From a bacterium (GTDB taxonomy: Bacteria; UBA9089; CG2-30-40-21; SBAY01), in assembly GCA_040757115.1 (NCBI GenBank), contig JBFLYA010000217.1, positions 1 through 6,259 on the forward strand: a stretch of DNA of 6,259 nucleotides. The letters run 5' to 3'. Every line of letters starts with the position of its first letter. The stretch's first letter is position 1. A program made the position numbers and the translations under genes. Below the pieces are notes generated by a model. It was not told the origin of the DNA. It worked only from the letters and a program-made list of their open reading frames with translations, and made no database searches. Below are positions 6,000 to 6,259 of the stretch, in pieces.

Positions 6000-6052
6000 G
6001 AAATTAGAAATTGGGAAGAGAAGTGAAAGCCTAATTTCCAATTTCTAATTTC
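6000..6052. repeat. Long AT-rich inverted repeat (AAATTAG type) in the spacer
   Basis: GAAATTAGAAATTGG (6000-6014) and its exact reverse complement CCAATTTCTAATTTC (6038-6052) form a 15-bp perfect stem, extendable by three pairs (one G-T wobble) around a 17-nt loop. A second, overlapping pairing is possible: TTGGAAATTAG (5997-6007) with CTAATTTCCAA (6031-6041). No T-run follows, so it is a poor intrinsic terminator. It lies 65 bp after the stop codon and could still stabilise the mRNA 3' end. It is read as a dispersed palindromic repeat. Confidence 0.7.
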
Positions 6053-6067
6053 AGTGTAACTATTCAG

Positions 6068-6106
6068 CCACTGATTAACACGGATTAGCACGGATAAATA
6101 CAGAGG
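6068..6106. repeat. 10-bp tandem repeat (GATTAACACG type) in the spacer
   Basis: Three 10-bp units GATTAACACG, GATTAGCACG and GATAAATACA follow CCACT and precede GAGG. From memory, sequences of the form 'CACTGATTAACACGGATTAACACGGAT' are common dispersed intergenic repeats in several environmental bacterial lineages; that recollection was not checked. No coding function is apparent. Confidence 0.6.
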
Positions 6107-6121
6107 TCAGAGACGGGTTGT

Positions 6122-6147
6122 CCCCCGCTGGCGGGGGTTAGGGGGTT
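6122..6147. repeat. GC-rich palindrome with GGGGGTT direct repeat upstream of the DUF559 gene
   Basis: CCCCCGCTGGCGGGGG (6122-6137) is a perfect 7-bp inverted repeat around TG, realistically a 6-bp stem with a 4-nt loop. GGGGGTT occurs at 6133-6139 and again at 6141-6147. The element is sharply GC-rich in an AT-rich region and ends seven bases before the downstream ATG. Its second half supplies that gene's apparent ribosome binding site. Confidence 0.7.
6140..6145 (+). promoter_or_regulatory. Probable ribosome binding site of the DUF559 gene
   Basis: AGGGGG lies 8 bases before the ATG at 6154, a normal Shine-Dalgarno spacing. It is part of the GC-rich palindromic element, so pairing of 6122-6128 with 6131-6137 could affect its accessibility. 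An in-frame TAG at 6139-6141 excludes an upstream start. Confidence 0.55.
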
Positions 6148-6153
6148 GTAAGT

Positions 6154-6259
6154 ATGAAGATTCATTACAATCCGAAATTGAAAACTTACGCCAGAGAACT
6201 TAGAAAGCAAGGGGTTTTATCGGAAGTATTGCTTTGGAAGTATTTGAGAAGCAGAAAGA
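6154..6259 (+). CDS. DUF559 domain protein, endonuclease-like (3' partial)
   Basis: The 35 visible codons begin MKIHYNPKLKTYARELRKQG and continue with VLSEVLLWKYLRSRK. The pattern N-x-x-L-K-x-x-A-R-x-L-R, then S-E-x-x-L-W-x-x-L-R, is the hallmark of the N-terminal end of DUF559 proteins, which are about 110-130 residues long and belong to the Vsr/PD-(D/E)xK-like nuclease fold. Glu24 and Trp28 are the conserved pair seen here; the catalytic core lies beyond the window. The start is the first ATG after an in-frame TAG at 6139 and has AGGGGG 8 bases upstream. The gene is in the same direction as the giant gene but 219 bp away, behind several repeats, so it is probably a separate unit. The biological role of most DUF559 proteins is not established. 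Confidence 0.85.
   Translation, partial: MKIHYNPKLKTYARELRKQGVLSEVLLWKYLRSRK

Noticed and set aside
6000-6052. AAATTAG inverted repeat as a rho-independent terminator
   Set aside because: The stem is AT-rich and no T-run follows on either strand; it is better described as a palindromic repeat.
6060-6120. Promoter for the DUF559 gene
   Set aside because: No convincing pair of -35 and -10 boxes could be separated from the GATTAACACG tandem repeat.
6115-6147. G-quadruplex
   Set aside because: Only three runs of three or more G are present, and two of them are at or next to a more favourable palindromic stem.

Overview
The window is AT-rich and almost wholly occupied by one giant, probably secreted, modular protein gene read left to right (positions 1-5934, open at the left edge). 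A 219-bp spacer packed with short repeats follows, and then the first 35 codons of a DUF559-family nuclease-like gene run off the right edge. The mix of Ig-like modules, a Reg_prop-type beta-propeller array, a C-terminal YPNP sorting-type domain and abundant dispersed short repeats suggests an uncultivated Gram-negative-type bacterium (Bacteroidota/FCB-like or a candidate phylum known from metagenomes). The lineage is an inference; no taxonomic marker gene is present.

Giant protein, in order: the end of one Ig-like module (residues 1-67, counted from the first visible ATG at 31); Ig-like module D1 (about 68-170); Ig-like module D2, which appears to be split by a 14-repeat propeller array (repeats 227-810, insertion about 214-801); Ig/CARDB-like modules D3-D10 (about 861-1755); a pre-C-terminal beta module (about 1756-1880); and a C-terminal sorting-type domain (about 1884-1967). 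The propeller repeats are nearly identical at the DNA level but vary at a few fixed positions. The N- and C-terminal half-repeats complete each other, giving 14 blade equivalents, best read as two 7-bladed rings.

The most unusual property is that the second half of the reading frame holds at least six patches of short-period DNA (mainly 7-bp, also 8-bp units: CAGA-type, AATTACC-type, CTCTACT-type, GTGGTCA-type, CAAATTCC-type). These look like dispersed intergenic repeats rather than protein sequence. They fall in or near loops and linkers between predicted beta strands and keep the frame open. One 16-bp stretch occurs twice in two different reading frames, which argues for insertion at the DNA level. 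Sequences of similar character (a long AAATTAG inverted repeat, a 10-bp GATTAACACG-type tandem repeat, a GC-rich palindrome) fill the spacer downstream.

The two genes show no evident functional link. The giant protein most likely acts outside the cell in binding or adhesion. The DUF559 gene, with the palindrome at its 5' end, looks like an independent accessory unit.
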